64,000 nt of DNA, taken from an uncultured Eubacterium sp. Its GTDB lineage: Bacteria > Bacillota > Clostridia > Peptostreptococcales > Anaerovoracaceae. The notes under the pieces were generated by a model. The model worked only from the letters and a program-made list of their open reading frames with translations, did not search any database and was not told where the DNA came from. Shown here in pieces: positions 53,620 to 62,971 of this stretch (the first letter of the stretch is position 1; each line of letters starts with the position of its first letter). The stretch is from the NCBI GenBank assembly GCA_946555345.1, contig CAMNSS010000007.1, forward strand, positions 62,001 to 126,000, read 5' to 3'. The position numbers and the translations under genes were made by a program.

Positions 53620-54048
53620 ATGATTTACACGGAAATGACGAAAAAGGCAATGAAATTATGTTTTGCAGCGCACAAAGACCAGACAGATAAGAGCGGCGTG
53701 CCGTATGTATTCCATCCGATCCACCTTGCGGAGCAGATGGAGAGCGAAGAGGCGGTAATCATCGCGCTTTTGCATGATGTGGTGGAAGATACGGCGTATA
53801 CGCTGGCGGATCTGGCGGAGATGGGATTTTCCCGGCGGATTACCGATGCCCTGGCATTGCTGGCCCACGACGAGTCGGTCCCGTATCTGGAATACGTTTC
53901 CCAGGTGAAGGAAAATGCGCTCGCCAGGGCGGTCAAGCTGGTGGATTTGAAACACAATAGCGACCTGTCCCGTTTGGACGAAGTGAGTGAGGAGGCGCTT
54001 TTGCGCATGAAACAGTATGAAAAGGCGATCGCGCTGCTTGCAGAATAG
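53620..54048 (+). CDS. HD-domain phosphohydrolase (RelA/SpoT-hydrolase-like)
   Basis: HD-superfamily protein, 142 residues. Metal motif in LLHDVVEDT, with PIHLAEQM before it and VKLVDLKHNSDLSR after it, the layout of SpoT/MESH1-type ppGpp hydrolases. It may hydrolyse (p)ppGpp or another nucleotide. Start ATG 53620, with GGTGAGG; a longer frame from 53500 overlaps the previous gene's end and gives 40 residues without family similarity. Confidence 0.78.
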   Translation: MIYTEMTKKAMKLCFAAHKDQTDKSGVPYVFHPIHLAEQMESEEAVIIALLHDVVEDTAYTLADLAEMGFSRRITDALALLAHDESVPYLEYVSQVKENALARAVKLVDLKHNSDLSRLDEVSEEALLRMKQYEKAIALLAE

Positions 54049-54353
54049 ATGAAGCCTGATGGGAATCGGCGCTTTGCGGGACAGCGATTCAAAGCGGATG
54101 ACATATGTGTAAAGAAAATTTTTGATGGCGTCCTGCGGAGAGCGGCGTTCGCTGCCAGCGGCATTTTTGTGTTGCGAAAATTTGCCATATTTTTGTATTT
54201 TCCTATTCCGCCGATGCGCAGGATGGCTTTCAAATCGAAGGGGAAGGAGTTTGCGATTCACACGATCGTGCGCCGAGACAAAACTCGGCCGGGCAAAACG
54301 CCGCCAGGCGCTTGCGAAACGTGCGCCATATGCGAAAAAAGTTGTGGAACTGC
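54049..54353. other. Intergenic stretch, no supported gene
   Basis: Mixed AT- and GC-rich sequence after the HD gene. A 114-codon frame runs from ATG 54049 but has no ribosome site and passes through the purC promoter, so I do not accept it. Confidence 0.5.
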
Positions 54354-54382
54354 TTGCGAAATCCCCCTAGCCGATGTACAAT
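54354..54382 (+). promoter_or_regulatory. purC operon promoter
   Basis: TTGCGA (54354-54359), 17-nt spacer, TACAAT (54377-54382). Predicted start about 54388. Confidence 0.65.
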
Positions 54383-54391
54383 ATACTAGTT

Positions 54392-54443
54392 AAAGGCAAA
54401 GGCGTCTTTCATGTTTCGTACGGCAAGGCATCTTTGCCTTTTT
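54392..54443 (+). terminator. Attenuator-like terminator in the purC leader
   Basis: AAAGGCAAAG (54392-54401) pairs perfectly with CTTTGCCTTT (54432-54441), followed by T residues. It begins a few bases after the predicted transcription start and ends 28 nt before purC. A terminator placed in a leader suggests control by attenuation or a riboswitch. It is not a recognisable purine riboswitch. Confidence 0.7.
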
Positions 54444-54471
54444 GTGAGCAGAGAAGGTGAGGAAGGTTACG

Positions 54472-55188
54472 ATGATGGAAAAGAGAGGACAACTATACGA
54501 AGGAAAAGCGAAACGGGTTTTCAAAACCGACGACGAAAACCTGCTGATCGTTTCGTACAAGGATGATGCGACGGCGTTTAACGGGCTGAAAAAGGGAACG
54601 ATTACAGGCAAGGGCGAAATCAACAACCAAATGAGCAACCTGTTGATGCAGTACCTGGAAAAGAAGGGGATACCAACCCACTTTGTGGAGGAGCTGAATC
54701 CGCGGGAGACGCTGGTGCGGAAGGTTTCCATCGTTCCCCTGGAGGTGATCGTGCGCAATCTTTCCGCCGGCTCTTTTTCCAAACGGTACGGGATTGAAGA
54801 AGGAATTGTCTTCGATGCGCCGACGATCGAATTTTCCTATAAAAACGACGACCTGGGCGACCCGCTCATCAATGCCTATCATGCGCTGGCGTTAAAGCTG
54901 GCGGAGGCTTCGGAAATCGAGCAGATCAAGCGGTATGCCTTTGCAATCAACGACAGCCTGAAAGCGTTCTGGGCTTCTTGCGGCGTTACGCTGGTGGATT
55001 TTAAGCTGGAATTTGGCAGGCTCGCAGGCGGCGGCATCGTGCTTGCGGATGAAATCAGCCCTGACACTTGCAGGCTATGGGATGCGGAAACAGGGGAAAA
55101 GCTGGATAAGGACAGGTTTCGCCGCGACTTGGGCGGCGTAGAGGACGCTTACGTAGAAGTAATGAAACGGCTTACGGACAAGCTGTAG
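54472..55188 (+). CDS. purC: SAICAR synthetase
   Basis: Purine pathway step that joins CAIR and aspartate using ATP; 238 residues. Motifs: YEGKAKRVF at the N-terminus, KGTITGKGEINNQMS, the RNLSAGSFSKRYG block and the LAGGGIVLADEISPDTCRLWD block. Start ATG 54472 (54475 also possible), with GGAAGG at 5-6 nt. First gene of purC-purA-guaA. Confidence 0.96.
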   Translation: MMEKRGQLYEGKAKRVFKTDDENLLIVSYKDDATAFNGLKKGTITGKGEINNQMSNLLMQYLEKKGIPTHFVEELNPRETLVRKVSIVPLEVIVRNLSAGSFSKRYGIEEGIVFDAPTIEFSYKNDDLGDPLINAYHALALKLAEASEIEQIKRYAFAINDSLKAFWASCGVTLVDFKLEFGRLAGGGIVLADEISPDTCRLWDAETGEKLDKDRFRRDLGGVEDAYVEVMKRLTDKL

Positions 55189-55199
55189 GAGGGGATCAT

Positions 55200-56477
55200 A
55201 TGTCAAACTGTGCAATCGTTGGAATCAACTGGGGTGATGAAGGAAAAGGCAGGATGGTGGATCTGCTGACCGAAAATTTCGATGTTGTCGTGCGTTACCA
55301 GGGCGGCGGCAATGCGGGGCATACCGTCATCAACGAATATGGAAAGTTTGCCCTGCATCTGCTTCCTTCGGGGATTTTCCGGGAGGGCGTTGTCAACATC
55401 CTCGGAAACGGCGTGGCGCTCGATCCGCAAAACCTGTGGCTGGAAATGCAGGAGGTGATACGGCAAGGGATTGCGCTTACTCCTGATAATTTGAAAATCA
55501 GCGACCGTGCTTCCCTTTTGCTTCCGTGGCACCGGGCTTTGGATGAACTGGAAGAAATGCGGCTTGCGGATAAAAAATACGGTTCGACAAAACAGGGCAT
55601 TGCGCCTTTTTATGCGGACAAATACCAGAAAAAAACGGTTTTGGCGGGGGAACTGTTTTACCCGCAAAAGCTCAAAAGCCATTTGGCGGAGCTGATGGAG
55701 TGGAAAAACCTCACGCTGGCAGGCGTGTATGGCGCAGAGCCGTACACGGTGGAGCAGTTAAACGAATGGATTGAGGCTTATTGTGAGAACGTGAAGCCGT
55801 ATATCTGCGATACGGGTAAGGTGCTAAAGGATGCGCAGCATGGGGGCAAGAGCATTCTCTTTGAAGCACAGCTAGGTGCGCTTCGCGACCTCGATTATGG
55901 CATCCACCCTTACACCACCTCGTCAAATACCACAGCGGCTTATGCACCGATCGGTTCTGGCCTTCCATCAGCGAAAATCGATGCTGTGATCGGGGTCGTG
56001 AAAGCGTATTCAACCTGCGTCGGGGAAGGTCCTTTTGTCTGCGAAATGTTTGGCGAGGAGGCAGAAATGCTGCGGAAGGCAGGGGCTGAATACGGCGCTA
56101 AAACCGGCAGGCCGCGCAGGGTAGGCCCGCTCGATATCGTGGCGACGCGGTACGGCACAGAAGTGCAGGGTACAACGGAAATCGCCTTGACGAAGCTGGA
56201 TGTGCTCAGCGGGATGGAAAAGATCCCGGTATGCACGCATTATTTGGTAAACGGCGAAGAAATGGATGAGTTTCCATTCCCAGCGGCGCTGGCGGATGCG
56301 AAACCTGTCATCCGGGATTTTGACGGCTGGCAGTGCGACATTTCTGGCGTGCGAAACTGGGAAGAGCTTCCAGCAGAGGCGAGGGCTTATGTCTCCTTTA
56401 TCGAAGAAGCGATCGGCTGCCGCATCAGCTATGTATCGGTCGGCCCTGAACGGGACAGCATCATCATCAGGAAGTGA
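55200..56477 (+). CDS. purA: Adenylosuccinate synthetase
   Basis: GTP-dependent enzyme from IMP and aspartate towards AMP, 425 residues. The P-loop-like N-terminus GINWGDEGKGRMVDLL (the typical form is GxQWGDEGKGK), GGGNAGHTV, the GTRRGIGP-like segment (GSTKQGIAP) and GRPRRVGPLD are present. The N-terminus and some blocks differ from the E. coli/B. subtilis type, as in other Clostridia. AGGAGG precedes the ATG. Eleven nt after purC. Confidence 0.93.
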   Translation: MSNCAIVGINWGDEGKGRMVDLLTENFDVVVRYQGGGNAGHTVINEYGKFALHLLPSGIFREGVVNILGNGVALDPQNLWLEMQEVIRQGIALTPDNLKISDRASLLLPWHRALDELEEMRLADKKYGSTKQGIAPFYADKYQKKTVLAGELFYPQKLKSHLAELMEWKNLTLAGVYGAEPYTVEQLNEWIEAYCENVKPYICDTGKVLKDAQHGGKSILFEAQLGALRDLDYGIHPYTTSSNTTAAYAPIGSGLPSAKIDAVIGVVKAYSTCVGEGPFVCEMFGEEAEMLRKAGAEYGAKTGRPRRVGPLDIVATRYGTEVQGTTEIALTKLDVLSGMEKIPVCTHYLVNGEEMDEFPFPAALADAKPVIRDFDGWQCDISGVRNWEELPAEARAYVSFIEEAIGCRISYVSVGPERDSIIIRK

Positions 56478-56531
56478 ATTTAGCGTAGGTTGCGTGTGAG
56501 CTCTGCGTAACTTTAAAGTGAATTTAGCGTA
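56472..56531 (+). repeat. 16-nt direct repeat spanning the purA stop codon
   Basis: AAGTGAATTTAGCGTA occurs at 56472-56487 (including the purA TGA) and again at 56516-56531, offset 44 nt. It looks like a duplication of the gene's end into the purA-guaA gap. Confidence 0.85.
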
Positions 56532-56559
56532 ACATAGAGTGATTTTGGGAGGAAACATC

Positions 56560-58107
56560 GTGGAAAAAATCCTTGTGCTGGATTTTGGCGGCCAGTATAA
56601 TCAGTTGATCGCACGCAGGGTGCGGGAGCAGCATGTCTATGCGGAAATCAAACCGTGCGATAGAATTTCCGTAGAGGAAATCAAAGCGGCTGGCTATCAA
56701 GGCATCATCTTTACGGGCGGGCCGGGCAGCGTCTATGATGCGGATTCGCCCCATTATGACCCAGCTATTTTAAATGTGGGAATCCCCGTTCTCGGGATCT
56801 GTTACGGCGTCCAGTTAATGGCATATATGGAGGACGGCGAGATTTGCGGTGCGGAAAATAGCAGCGAATACGGGAAAACAATGGTGACGGCATCGCAGAA
56901 TGTTTTGTTTGCGGATGTCTCGGCGGAAAGCGTTTGCTGGATGAGCCATACGGATTATGTCAAAACACCGCCGGAAGGATTTAAGGTGATTGCACATACC
57001 GATAAGTGTCCCTGTGCCGCAATGTGCGATGAGGACAGGAAGCTATATGGGGTGCAGTTTCACCCGGAGGTCGTCCATACTGATTATGGCAAACAGATCC
57101 TTTCCAATTTCCTCTTTCGGATTTGCCGTTGCAAGGGCGATTGGCGGATGGAGGATTTTGCCGTGCAGACGGTGGAAACCTACAGGAAAAAGCTTGCGGG
57201 GAAAAAAGTCTTGCTGGCGTTGTCGGGCGGCGTGGATTCTTCGGTGGCGGCGGTGTTGCTCCATCAGGCGATTGGCGAAAATCTGGTTTGTGTATTCGTC
57301 GATCATGGCCTATTGCGAAAGGATGAAGGCGATTTTGTCGAGCAAGTCTTTCGCCGCCAGTTTGGCATGAATTTAATCCGGGTCAACGCTAAGGAGCGGT
57401 TTTTGGAAAGGCTGCAGGGCGTGACTGAGCCGGAACGCAAGCGCAAGATCATCGGCGAAGAATTTATCCGGGTGTTTGAGGATGAAGCAAAGAGCCTCGG
57501 CAAGATCGATGTGCTGGCGCAGGGGACGATTTACCCTGATGTCATCGAAAGCGGCAAGGGTGATGCGGCGGTGATTAAGAGCCATCACAATGTAGGTGGG
57601 CTTCCTGACGTGATGTCCTTTGAGGAAATTGTCGAACCGCTGCGGGATCTCTTCAAGGATGAGGTTAGAAGCGTAGGCGAACAGCTTGGCATTCCCCATG
57701 CGCTCGTGTGGCGGCAGCCGTTCCCAGGTCCTGGCCTTGCGGTAAGGGTGATCGGGGAAATTACGGATGAAAAGCTGGAAATTTTACGGGATGCCGATGC
57801 TATTTTCCGCGAGGAGGTCGAGCGGGCAGAGCTTGCGGCCGATGCAGCGGCTTCGGCGGCGAACCAGTATTTTGCAGTCCTGACCGGCATTCGCAGCGTC
57901 GGCGTGAAGGGCGACGCCAGGACGTATGGCTATACCGTGGCGCTTAGGTGCGTGAGCACGGACGATTTCATGACGGCTACGTGGACGAGACTGCCGTATG
58001 AAGCGCTGGAGCGGGCGAGTAGCAGGATTACGAATGAAGTGAAGGGCATTACCCGGGTTGTTTACGATATCACCTCGAAGCCGCCGGCAACGGTGGAGTG
58101 GGAATAG
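56560..58107 (+). CDS. guaA: GMP synthase (glutamine-hydrolysing)
   Basis: Converts XMP to GMP; 515 residues. Amidotransferase domain: [16 protein letters not shown], catalytic Cys in GICYGVQ, and [12 protein letters not shown]-pyrophosphatase domain: [13 protein letters not shown], followed by the C-terminal dimerisation domain with RIPYE-like [10 protein letters not shown] and the KPPATVEWE end. Start GTG 56560, with GGGAGGAA 6-7 nt upstream; no better in-frame start is present. Followed by a strong terminator. Confidence 0.96.
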   Translation: MEKILVLDFGGQYNQLIARRVREQHVYAEIKPCDRISVEEIKAAGYQGIIFTGGPGSVYDADSPHYDPAILNVGIPVLGICYGVQLMAYMEDGEICGAENSSEYGKTMVTASQNVLFADVSAESVCWMSHTDYVKTPPEGFKVIAHTDKCPCAAMCDEDRKLYGVQFHPEVVHTDYGKQILSNFLFRICRCKGDWRMEDFAVQTVETYRKKLAGKKVLLALSGGVDSSVAAVLLHQAIGENLVCVFVDHGLLRKDEGDFVEQVFRRQFGMNLIRVNAKERFLERLQGVTEPERKRKIIGEEFIRVFEDEAKSLGKIDVLAQGTIYPDVIESGKGDAAVIKSHHNVGGLPDVMSFEEIVEPLRDLFKDEVRSVGEQLGIPHALVWRQPFPGPGLAVRVIGEITDEKLEILRDADAIFREEVERAELAADAAASAANQYFAVLTGIRSVGVKGDARTYGYTVALRCVSTDDFMTATWTRLPYEALERASSRITNEVKGITRVVYDITSKPPATVEWE

Positions 58108-58192
58108 GGCTTTCAAACAAAAAAACCATTGCAAATACTGGATGATAACGGTTATAGAACACAGGGTGGCGCTGTTTTGATACTGTCAGCAC

Positions 58193-58241
58193 AATCAGCC
58201 GGGAGTCCGCTTATTATGCGGATTCCCGGCTGATTCTTGTT
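58193..58241 (+). terminator. Strong terminator after guaA
   Basis: Near-perfect 18-bp stem: 58193-58210 pairs with 58218-58235 (one G-U), 7-nt loop TTATTAT, then CTTGTTTT. Ends the purC-purA-guaA operon. Confidence 0.9.
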
Positions 58242-58282
58242 TTAAGCGGATTTGCAAGCCGCACTATGATGAAGGTTCAGTT

Positions 58283-60709
58283 TCATATGATAACAGTTCC
58301 TTGGATTTTCTTAGCTTTATGGAGCATTTCATCCGCTTTTTCCAGAAGCGCCGATGGAACGTCCGGGCCGATTGCGCCGCCAATGCTGACGGTAATATGC
58401 TGCCCTTCAACGCCTTCTATGGAAAGATTGGAGACAGCATCACATATATTGTGCAGCTTTTCATGAAAAGCGCCGGCGGCAATGGATTCAAAAATTATTA
58501 CAAATTCATCTCCGTCGTATCGCACGAGTGTATCCGGCGTGCGGATTACTTCACTGATCGCTTTTGCGATGTGCATGAGAATATTGTCTCCGGTCGTGCG
58601 CCCGTATGTATCGTTGATGCTCTTGAAATCATCTACATTGACGATCGCCAGGGCGCAGATATTTTTCGGCTCATTTACCTTTGCATTATAATAGCGCCGA
58701 TTATACACATTGGTAAGCGGATCGAGGTATAATTTGTTGTTCAAGTCGGAAATAGAGCTGCTGGATAATGTATTGCCGTTTTTATCGATCATCGCATCAT
58801 TCGTTATGCGGATCAGCCCCTCTAGTACAAGCGGCGTATTGTCAACTTTAATATATTGGGAAACCACATAAAATACTTCGCTGTCAAAAAATACGATTTT
58901 TGAAAACTTCTTTTGTGATTTCAGGCACTTGATGGAAGTACAGTTGGCACATTTCCGGTCCTGCTTCCAAAGTTCATAACAATAATGATCGCTTTTAAAG
59001 AGCTTCCCGCTGCTATCAAATTCGACAATCCTTTGGCTTAAAGGATCAACCAACCGGACGTTGTATATCATAAATTTGAGGGTATTGACCAGATGCCAAG
59101 CTTCCATGCCGGTCATTGTATTGCTTGCTGCATAGAACGCTTCTCCTTCGTCAGCGGTAGCTTTGCTTGCTTCTTCGTCCATAGGAATCAGCCTGCCCGC
59201 TACTTCTGCGTAATGCCGGGCGTCCGCCGAGTCCCAGATCGTCTGCATCACGCATTGGTATTGCTGAGGCGTTTCCCCATGCAAATTTAGCAAAATCTCT
59301 TCTTTTACCAGAGGATGTTCATTTGTTGCCGCCGCGAGTTTGTCCTTTAGGCGTTCTAGCGTATGAAGGTCATATCCTGCGTAAGCATCCAGTTCTTTAT
59401 TGGAATCAACAATAAACTCCTCTTCACCGAAAAGCTTTCTGCCAGCCTTGTTGAGATGAAGGGAGGGCGGCGATACCGTATAGTAAAACGCAGGGCTTGA
59501 ATCGTTAAAAAAGAACTTAGCCCGCAAACGCTCGCGCATCAGCATTTGCGTGATCTTGCCAGAAGAAAACAGCCCGTTCTCCTGGGAATGCGCCAGGGCA
59601 TCCACAACCAGAAGATGATTGGAATCTTTGTCGGCTTCCGTTATGCTTTCCTGGGCAGGAGACAAATCTTCCAGTTTATCTAATATCCCGCAAAGGCAGT
59701 CCAGCAGCAAAGGATTAAACGCCCCGCACTCTCCGGCACAGATCATCCGCATCGCTTCTTCTGGCGGATACATTGGTTTATAGCATCGTTCGCTGGTCAG
59801 TGCGTCGTACACATCAGCGACAGATACCACTTGCGCCGCAATCGGAATTTCGTCTCCTTTCAGTCCGTCCGGATAGCCGTAGCCGTCATATCGTTCATGA
59901 TGCCAGCGGCATATTTCATATGTCATCCGAATCAACGGGTTTGCATCTTTCTTATGAAGCAGGGGTTCAACCATATTAGCGCCTGTTATGGCATGGCCTT
60001 TCATTATCTGAAATTCCTCGTCCGTGAGCCTGCCTGGCTTATTCAAAATTTCTTCGGGAACAGACATTTTCCCGATGTCATGCAAAGCAGATGCGGTGAC
60101 GATCCGAAGCATTTCTTCTTTTGTCAACGGATAACGATCAGTTGTTTTTATTAGCTTTTTCAATAAAAGCCCGGTAATATAGCGGATGTTTTGGACGTGC
60201 GCCCCGCTTTCGCCGTTGCGGGTTTCGACAATGTGCGAAAGAATGGAGATCATGGCTTCATTGCTTTGGTTTTCTTTAATGACTTCATCAGCCAAAGCGT
60301 TTGACAGCTTCCGGTGCTTGCTTGATAGCGCAATTGTGTTGGTGATACGGTGGCAGATGACCCTTTCGTCATATGGGCGCCGTATCAAATCACTGGCGCC
60401 CAGGCGGTAAGAGCGTTCAATATTTTCAGGCGTATATTCCGAAGATATCATGATCACGGGCAGAAATTCCAGCCATCCGCATTCTTCCATATGCTTGAGG
60501 AATGCAAAACCGTCCATATTGGGCATAACAATGTCTAAGAGTATTAGGGAGAACTCTTCCAAGCGGTCTTGCAAGATCAGCATCGCTTCTTTTCCGTCGC
60601 AGGCCTCTTCGACGATATAATCGTTTGCCAGCATACTCGTCATTACCAGACGGTTAAATCTCGAATCATCGACAATCAGGATCTTGTATTTCTTTTCTAT
60701 TTCCAACAT
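58283..60709 (-). CDS. REC - HD-GYP - GGDEF signalling protein
   Basis: 808-residue regulator of cyclic-di-GMP. REC receiver (about 8-125; phospho-Asp59 in LLDIVMPNMDG, conserved Lys replaced by Arg in IRRPYD). HD-GYP phosphodiesterase (about 150-330; HD at 210-211, HHERYDGYGYPDGL). A middle part (370-560) of unknown type. A Cys-rich PAS-like region (570-640; C577, C587, C590, C595). GGDEF-type domain (655-805) whose signature reads DGDEF, so cyclase activity is doubtful. Start ATG 60709, with GGAGG 7-11 nt upstream; TTG 60724 is inside that site. Confidence 0.9.
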   Translation of the reverse strand: MLEIEKKYKILIVDDSRFNRLVMTSMLANDYIVEEACDGKEAMLILQDRLEEFSLILLDIVMPNMDGFAFLKHMEECGWLEFLPVIMISSEYTPENIERSYRLGASDLIRRPYDERVICHRITNTIALSSKHRKLSNALADEVIKENQSNEAMISILSHIVETRNGESGAHVQNIRYITGLLLKKLIKTTDRYPLTKEEMLRIVTASALHDIGKMSVPEEILNKPGRLTDEEFQIMKGHAITGANMVEPLLHKKDANPLIRMTYEICRWHHERYDGYGYPDGLKGDEIPIAAQVVSVADVYDALTSERCYKPMYPPEEAMRMICAGECGAFNPLLLDCLCGILDKLEDLSPAQESITEADKDSNHLLVVDALAHSQENGLFSSGKITQMLMRERLRAKFFFNDSSPAFYYTVSPPSLHLNKAGRKLFGEEEFIVDSNKELDAYAGYDLHTLERLKDKLAAATNEHPLVKEEILLNLHGETPQQYQCVMQTIWDSADARHYAEVAGRLIPMDEEASKATADEGEAFYAASNTMTGMEAWHLVNTLKFMIYNVRLVDPLSQRIVEFDSSGKLFKSDHYCYELWKQDRKCANCTSIKCLKSQKKFSKIVFFDSEVFYVVSQYIKVDNTPLVLEGLIRITNDAMIDKNGNTLSSSSISDLNNKLYLDPLTNVYNRRYYNAKVNEPKNICALAIVNVDDFKSINDTYGRTTGDNILMHIAKAISEVIRTPDTLVRYDGDEFVIIFESIAAGAFHEKLHNICDAVSNLSIEGVEGQHITVSIGGAIGPDVPSALLEKADEMLHKAKKIQGTVII

Positions 60710-60724
60710 TGTATTTTCCTCCAA

Positions 60725-61081
60725 AGATTTGGGATAATCTCGTAGCTTCGCGATTTCAGGCTTCCCTGAGCCAGCCTAAATTGTTTTGCCTTCCGGTAGG
60801 TGTGTGGCGTGGAAGGAATGTCATTTGAATTAATTTTTTGCTGGTTTCTGGGTGATCCGGGAAAAATCCTTCCCAAATGGCTTGCATTATTTTTCCTTTT
60901 GCAAACGCACAGAATTTATCTTACGTTGCCGATATTTAGACGGCTGGGCAGATCATGCCCAAAAAATAACATGAAAAATCCCTGCCAGGGGCTGGCGGAT
61001 GCAAAAAGGCATACAAAAATAAGGCGGCAGAAAGATTGGATTTGCGACCTGTAATTTTTGTGCATATTCATTTATATGCCC
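60725..61081. other. Intergenic stretch, no supported gene
   Basis: Between the signalling gene's start and the recombinase gene's end. It includes an 84-codon frame (60800-61054) without a ribosome site or protein character. No other signal seen until the elements at 61082-61134. Confidence 0.5.
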
Positions 61082-61111
61082 TTGCAATTTTTAGATTCCC
61101 TGTGCTATAAT
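61082..61111 (+). promoter_or_regulatory. Orphan promoter pointing into the recombinase 3' end
   Basis: TTGCAA (61082-61087), 18-nt spacer, TATAAT (61106-61111), with a TG in front of the -10. No plus-strand gene follows, so any transcript is antisense to the recombinase gene or a small RNA. Confidence 0.4.
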
Positions 61112-61134
61112 GAGAAAAATTTTTATTTCATTAT
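61107..61134. repeat. 28-bp imperfect palindrome next to the tyrosine recombinase
   Basis: ATAATGA and TCATTAT form the outer arms, with an AT-only core. The total of 28 bp can be drawn as 11-6-11, like Xer/dif-type recombination sites. It overlaps the orphan promoter's -10. Could also be a weak terminator of the recombinase gene. Confidence 0.4.
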
Positions 61135-61168
61135 ATGCGCCCGGAAACATTAGATAAATTTCGTTGCG

Positions 61169-62014
61169 CTAACTTACCAATCCCAGCCGTTCCAAACAAC
61201 GCAAGTGTTCCGCCCCAGTTGTCATGAGGTAGATGCGGGTGGTGTCGATAGAGCTATGCCCCAGGACGTCAGCTAGCTTTGCGATGTCCCGGGTCGAGCG
61301 GTAAAAGGTGACGGCAAACAGATGGCGCAGGTTGTGGGGGAATACCTTAGATGATTCTACTCCGGCCTTTTTGCAAAGCGATTTCATAGCTCTCCAGATC
61401 TGAAAGCGGGTAAGGGGATTTCTGTCTCTGGCCCGGAAGATTGCGCCGGAGGCGATTTTTTGTTTTTGGGCATATTTACGCAGCTTCCGGGCTAGTTTTC
61501 CCGGAAGAAGAATCGTGCGGATTTTTCCTTTCAGGATCACATTCGCCTGGCTTGCGGCTGCGGCCTCTACCGTGATATAGCGCAGTTCCGACACACGGAT
61601 GCCAGTGGCGCAGATCGTTTCCATCGCCAGAGCCAGCCATTCTTGGCGTAACGCGCGGGCCGTTTCTACCAGGCGTTGGTACTCAGGGCGGGTGAGTTCC
61701 CTTGCTGTTTCCCGGAATGTGCGCCGCTGGATTTTCAGGAATTTTACCCGGCAGTCCTCCCAGCCCAAAAATCGAAACAGGCTGTTGATGGCAGAGAGCT
61801 TGGCATTGATGGTAGCGGGCGCCTGTTCTTGGCCTGAAAGGAAATTTTTATATTGGGATGCGGTTTCTTTCGTGACTGGTTTTTCGCCCAGCCAGCTGGA
61901 AAAGCCCCGGACATCCCGCAGGTATTTCTCTATCGTAGCCCCGGCGTGTTCTGCGGTGCGGAGATGGGCGGCATAATTGTTGATTTGTGCGTAAGTCAGT
62001 ATACGGTTTTTCAT
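61169..62014 (-). CDS. Tyrosine recombinase/integrase (XerD-like)
   Basis: Site-specific recombinase of 281 residues. N-terminal SAM-like DNA-binding domain (about 8-95), catalytic domain with Arg in ATGIRVSELR, HNLRH (His-x-x-Arg), LGHSS and the nucleophile Tyr in TRIYLMTT. All are intact. The length is near XerC/D, yet no other mobile genes surround it. AAGGAGG before ATG 62014. Could be a stand-alone recombinase common in Clostridia; the target site is unknown. Confidence 0.87.
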   Translation of the reverse strand: MKNRILTYAQINNYAAHLRTAEHAGATIEKYLRDVRGFSSWLGEKPVTKETASQYKNFLSGQEQAPATINAKLSAINSLFRFLGWEDCRVKFLKIQRRTFRETARELTRPEYQRLVETARALRQEWLALAMETICATGIRVSELRYITVEAAAASQANVILKGKIRTILLPGKLARKLRKYAQKQKIASGAIFRARDRNPLTRFQIWRAMKSLCKKAGVESSKVFPHNLRHLFAVTFYRSTRDIAKLADVLGHSSIDTTRIYLMTTGAEHLRCLERLGLVS

Positions 62015-62293
62015 GATGCTCCTCCTTGCGTAAGTAATGGGTTTATTTTACCTTTTATCGGGAGAATGTACCATATTTATTATTGAGGGGAATCGAAAAG
62101 ATGACAAGGCGGAGGGGACAAACGAAAAAGCGAAAGAAGGGATCACTGTCTGCAAGCTCTGTTTCCAGCAGATTCTGGACAGGATAATTGCAAGGATGTT
62201 CCGCATGGCGCAGCGTATGAAATGAGGAAATTAGAAGAATACAAAACGGCCGGATACAAATAATAATAACATCAAAACAAAGGAGATTTGAAG

Positions 62294-62971
62294 ATGTTTA
62301 AACATGAAAAACCATTATTCCATCCGGTAGAGGTTGAAGGTCCTAACCCGCAGTACGCAGTATTGATGCAAGAACAACTGGGCGGCGGCAATGGCGAGCT
62401 AAAGGCTGCTTTGCAGTATATGTCCCAGAGCTTCCGCATTAAAAACCCTGAAATCAAGGATTTGTTCCTGGATATCGCCGCAGAGGAGCTTGGGCATTTG
62501 GAGATGGTAGCGCAGACGATCAACCTGCTCAACGGCCATGATGTGGATGCCAGGGCAGTCGGGTCTGGCGAAATACAGACGCACGTGATGTTCGGGCTTA
62601 CGCCAGGGCTTGTCAACTCGTCAGGCGCGCCGTGGACTGCCGATTACGTCACCGTGACAGGGGATCTGTGTGCGGATCTGCTGGCTGATATCGCCTCGGA
62701 GCAAAGGGCCAAAGTGGTCTATGAATACCTTTACAGGCAGATCGATGACAAGAAGGTAAGGGCGACCATCGATTTCCTGCTCAACAGGGAAGAAGCGCAC
62801 AATGCGATGTTCCGGGAAGCGTTCAACATGGTGCAGGAGACAGGCTCGAATCAAGATTTCGGCACGACCAAGGCGGCTAAGATGTATTTCAGCATGTCCG
62901 AGCCGTCGCCAACGCCTGATTTTAAAAACGTATTTGAAAAGAACGGCGTGCAGCCGCCATCTTTTAGCTAA
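62294..62971 (+). CDS. CotJC-like manganese catalase family protein
   Basis: Ferritin-like di-manganese protein, 225 residues. Metal-ligand pattern in AAEELGHLEM (about residue 60), SEQRAKVVYEYLY and NREEAHNAMFREAFN (about 165-175). It matches the CotJC spore-coat/Mn-catalase family by length and ending. cotJA and cotJB, the usual partners, are not present upstream. Start ATG 62294 with AAGGAG at 8 nt; TTG 62288 less likely. Possible roles: peroxide removal or coat protein. Confidence 0.87.
   Translation: MFKHEKPLFHPVEVEGPNPQYAVLMQEQLGGGNGELKAALQYMSQSFRIKNPEIKDLFLDIAAEELGHLEMVAQTINLLNGHDVDARAVGSGEIQTHVMFGLTPGLVNSSGAPWTADYVTVTGDLCADLLADIASEQRAKVVYEYLYRQIDDKKVRATIDFLLNREEAHNAMFREAFNMVQETGSNQDFGTTKAAKMYFSMSEPSPTPDFKNVFEKNGVQPPSFS

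Noticed and set aside
54049-54393. 114-codon frame directly after the HD gene
   Set aside because: No ribosome site and it runs through the purC promoter; composition unlike neighbouring proteins.
62037-62225. 62-codon frame ending in a helical segment with VCKLCFQQ
   Set aside because: The C-terminal half looks protein-like, but the only ATG has no ribosome site and lies in the recombinase leader. Worth a homology check, not a call.
62220-62293. Possible sporulation sigmaE promoter before the CotJC-like gene
   Set aside because: GATACAAAT resembles the sigmaE -10, but no -35 at proper spacing was found.
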